Origin: an uncultured Clostridium sp. | GTDB taxonomy: Bacteria; Bacillota; Clostridia; TANB77; CAG-508 | Assembly (NCBI GenBank): GCA_947244325.1 | Contig: CAMXJY010000004.1 | Span: 1 to 64,000, forward strand | DNA length: 64,000 nt | Direction of reading: 5' to 3' | Shown: positions 63,044 through 64,000 of the stretch, piece after piece | Numbering within the stretch: position 1 is the stretch's first letter | Layout: each line of letters begins with the position of its first letter | Program-made: the position numbers and the translations under genes | The notes under the pieces: model-generated | Told to the model about the DNA's origin: nothing | Seen by the model: only the letters and a program-made list of their open reading frames with translations | Database searches by the model: none

Positions 63044-63205
63044 ATGCAAATATTAATTTTACTTTTTATTATAATATCAATTTATTATTTAAAATTCGTA
63101 TTGCATTTGTCTATCGATTGGAAATCCCTTTATCGTAAGGGATTTCGAAAGATAGACAATGCGTTTGGCCTTTTTTGTTATTGTCGGCAAGCAGGGGAAG
63201 GGTAA
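63044..63205 (+). CDS. Possible 53-residue protein overlapping the zot start
   Basis: AGGTG precedes an ATG opening a hydrophobic N-terminus (MQILILLFIIISIYYLKFVL), but the remaining codons run through a large hairpin and into zot in another frame. It could be a small membrane protein or chance. Confidence 0.3.
   Translation: MQILILLFIIISIYYLKFVLHLSIDWKSLYRKGFRKIDNAFGLFCYCRQAGEG
63103..63162 (+). promoter_or_regulatory. Large cruciform hairpin over the zot start codon
   Basis: GTCTATC (63109-63115) and GATAGAC (63151-63157), then GAAATCCCTT (63121-63130) and AAGGGATTTC (63137-63146), form a 17-bp two-part stem with short internal loops, extended by GCATT/ATGC. The ATG of zot (63159) lies in the outer arm. 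Candidates are an origin or packaging hairpin, or a translational switch. Confidence 0.7.
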
Positions 63206-63779
63206 AACTTATTCTGCTATTAAGTTTTGTATTGATAGAAAATTAAATACAGATTGTAAGATAATAACTAATGTTGAAAGTTTTAAGATTTTTACCGATA
63301 CTGTTTATATCGACAATATATCTGATTTAATTCAATATGTGTTGGATTATGTCGATAATTCTGATGAAGAAATACCAAATATTATAATATTTTTTGACGA
63401 AATTTTTACTATTTTAGAAAAACAAACTCGTATTAATAAAGAAATTTTAAGTTTTATATCGCAGCTTAGAAAACGTAAAATAATCTTTGTCACAACTGCA
63501 CAGGAGTGGCTAGAAATTAACGTTACATTCCGAAGGTATGTAAGATATCAAATAGATTGTAATATGTTCTCATTTCCCATTTTAAAGACAGCATTTTTAT
63601 TGAACTATATAAATGATGGTGAACTATTAAAATGGGACAAAGATGCAAACGAATATGTAGCTCCCAGAATTGCGACAAACTTCTCTAAAGGCAATTTATC
63701 TATTATACAATCATATGATACCTTTGAGACAATAAAAACCTCTAAAAGCGAGCGTAATTCGTGTATGACGAAGTCATAG
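63159..63779 (+). CDS. zot: Zot/pI-like morphogenesis ATPase
   Basis: A 206-residue P-loop NTPase of the zonular occludens toxin (Zot)/pI family that powers filamentous phage assembly at the membrane. Walker A is VGKQGKGKTYS (residues 9-19) and Walker B is IIIFFDEIF near residue 84, followed by LRKRKIIFVTTAQEW. The usual C-terminal transmembrane helix and external domain are not seen, so it is shorter than M13 pI. ATG lies in a hairpin arm with no good ribosome site. This is the hallmark gene of inoviruses. Confidence 0.83.
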   Translation: MRLAFFVIVGKQGKGKTYSAIKFCIDRKLNTDCKIITNVESFKIFTDTVYIDNISDLIQYVLDYVDNSDEEIPNIIIFFDEIFTILEKQTRINKEILSFISQLRKRKIIFVTTAQEWLEINVTFRRYVRYQIDCNMFSFPILKTAFLLNYINDGELLKWDKDANEYVAPRIATNFSKGNLSIIQSYDTFETIKTSKSERNSCMTKS

Positions 63780-63796
63780 CGGAGCGAAACACGAAT
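63757..63796 (+). promoter_or_regulatory. Nested hairpin at the zot 3' end
   Basis: ATTCGTGT (63757-63764) pairs with ACACGAAT (63789-63796) and encloses ATGAC-GAA-GTCAT (63765-63777), which includes part of the stop codon. An A-run and a later T-run follow. It may be a terminator or the phage packaging/origin region. Confidence 0.55.
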
Positions 63797-64000
63797 AGCT
63801 AAAAAAAATTAAAAACTTTGCAGGATTTTTTTTATTTTTGTCGTATATCTTGTCATAGTAACAACTTAGGAACATACCACCGCACATAAAGACCTAGACT
63901 TTAGTATTATCAATATATGTAGCATTTTTTATATTTTTAAAAATTAATGAATAAATTAGTTAGATATAATGATACATATTGGTCTTTAGTTTCTCTCTCT

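Larger units (their letters stand above)
60213..64000 (+). mobile_element. Integrated filamentous phage (inovirus), left part
   Basis: About 3.8 kb of small + strand genes in the order of an M13-type structural and assembly module: small early protein, pVIII-like coat with its own terminator, small membrane proteins, pIII-like adhesin, pVI-like protein and Zot/pI ATPase. The replication gene and right end are not in the window, and I could not find a convincing attachment site. Boundaries are inferred from gene content. Confidence 0.82.

Noticed and set aside
1..64000. tRNA, rRNA or insertion-sequence genes
   Set aside because: I found no cloverleaf, rRNA-like block or transposase in any frame; the only mobile element supported is the inovirus.
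1..64000. Alternative genetic code (TGA as Trp)
   Set aside because: TGA ends the PHP gene at 20009 in a normal context and Trp residues use TGG throughout.

Overview
The window is a chromosome segment of an AT-rich, endospore-type member of the Clostridia (Bacillota), probably an uncultured gut-type lineage. Evidence: most genes are strongly AT-rich with AGA-type arginine codons and strong AGGAGG-type ribosome sites; TGA is used as a stop (code 11); yabP-yabQ-divIC, a ytvI-like gene and Firmicutes-type cps regulators are present; and a cohesin/dockerin surface pair occurs. Nearly all genes lie on the + strand, in short operons closed by clear hairpin terminators.

Layout. 0.1-7.3 kb: MATE exporter, hotdog thioesterase, AAA ATPase, DUF1848 protein, a MmcQ/YjbR protein with an extra C-terminal domain, cupin, TcdA and a CPA2 antiporter. 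7.4-9.6 kb: an iscR-iscS-iscU Fe-S operon with a well-formed promoter and overlapping inverted repeats. 9.6-13.8 kb: AI-2E family protein and a BceAB-like ABC pair. 14.1-18.9 kb: a secreted transglutaminase/Ig/cohesin/dockerin protein and a wall-anchored cohesin protein. 19.1-29.6 kb: PHP phosphoesterase, YgjV and uvrB, then an inserted block (two HipA-like kinases around a HipS-like small protein, plus a foreign purC), then uvrA. 30.2-39.2 kb: CMP-kinase-like gene, murD, Asn-rich protein, ytvI, a DUF1980-like protein, a foreign orphan DNA methyltransferase and secA. 39.2-43.2 kb: a leader peptide with three consecutive His codons and a terminator ahead of a DapF/CntK-type racemase and an M20 peptidase, then thiE and an ATP-grasp protein. 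43.4-53.7 kb: foreign CofE-like ligase, prfB, a cps tyrosine kinase/phosphatase module, a small Cys-rich protein, lysC, yabPQ-divIC and rho. 53.9-60.2 kb: heterodimeric ABC exporter, apt and an extra FtsH-like protease.

From about 60.2 kb to the window end lies the left part of an integrated filamentous phage (inovirus). It runs in M13-like order: small early protein, a 55-aa pVIII-like major coat protein followed directly by a terminator, small membrane proteins, pIII-like adhesin, pVI-like protein and Zot/pI ATPase. A large hairpin covers the zot start codon. The replication gene is not in the window.

Three themes recur. Single genes with much higher GC than their surroundings (purC, the methyltransferase, the CofE-like ligase and, less strongly, ftsH) are each inserted alone between native AT-rich genes. 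A dispersed intergenic repeat family, with a shared GTGGACATTATGAAA core and companion hairpins, appears at least four times. The most interesting regulatory candidate is the His-codon leader in front of a histidine-racemase-like gene; the most interesting accessory systems are the two-kinase HipA-like island splitting uvrB from uvrA, and the Clostridial inovirus.
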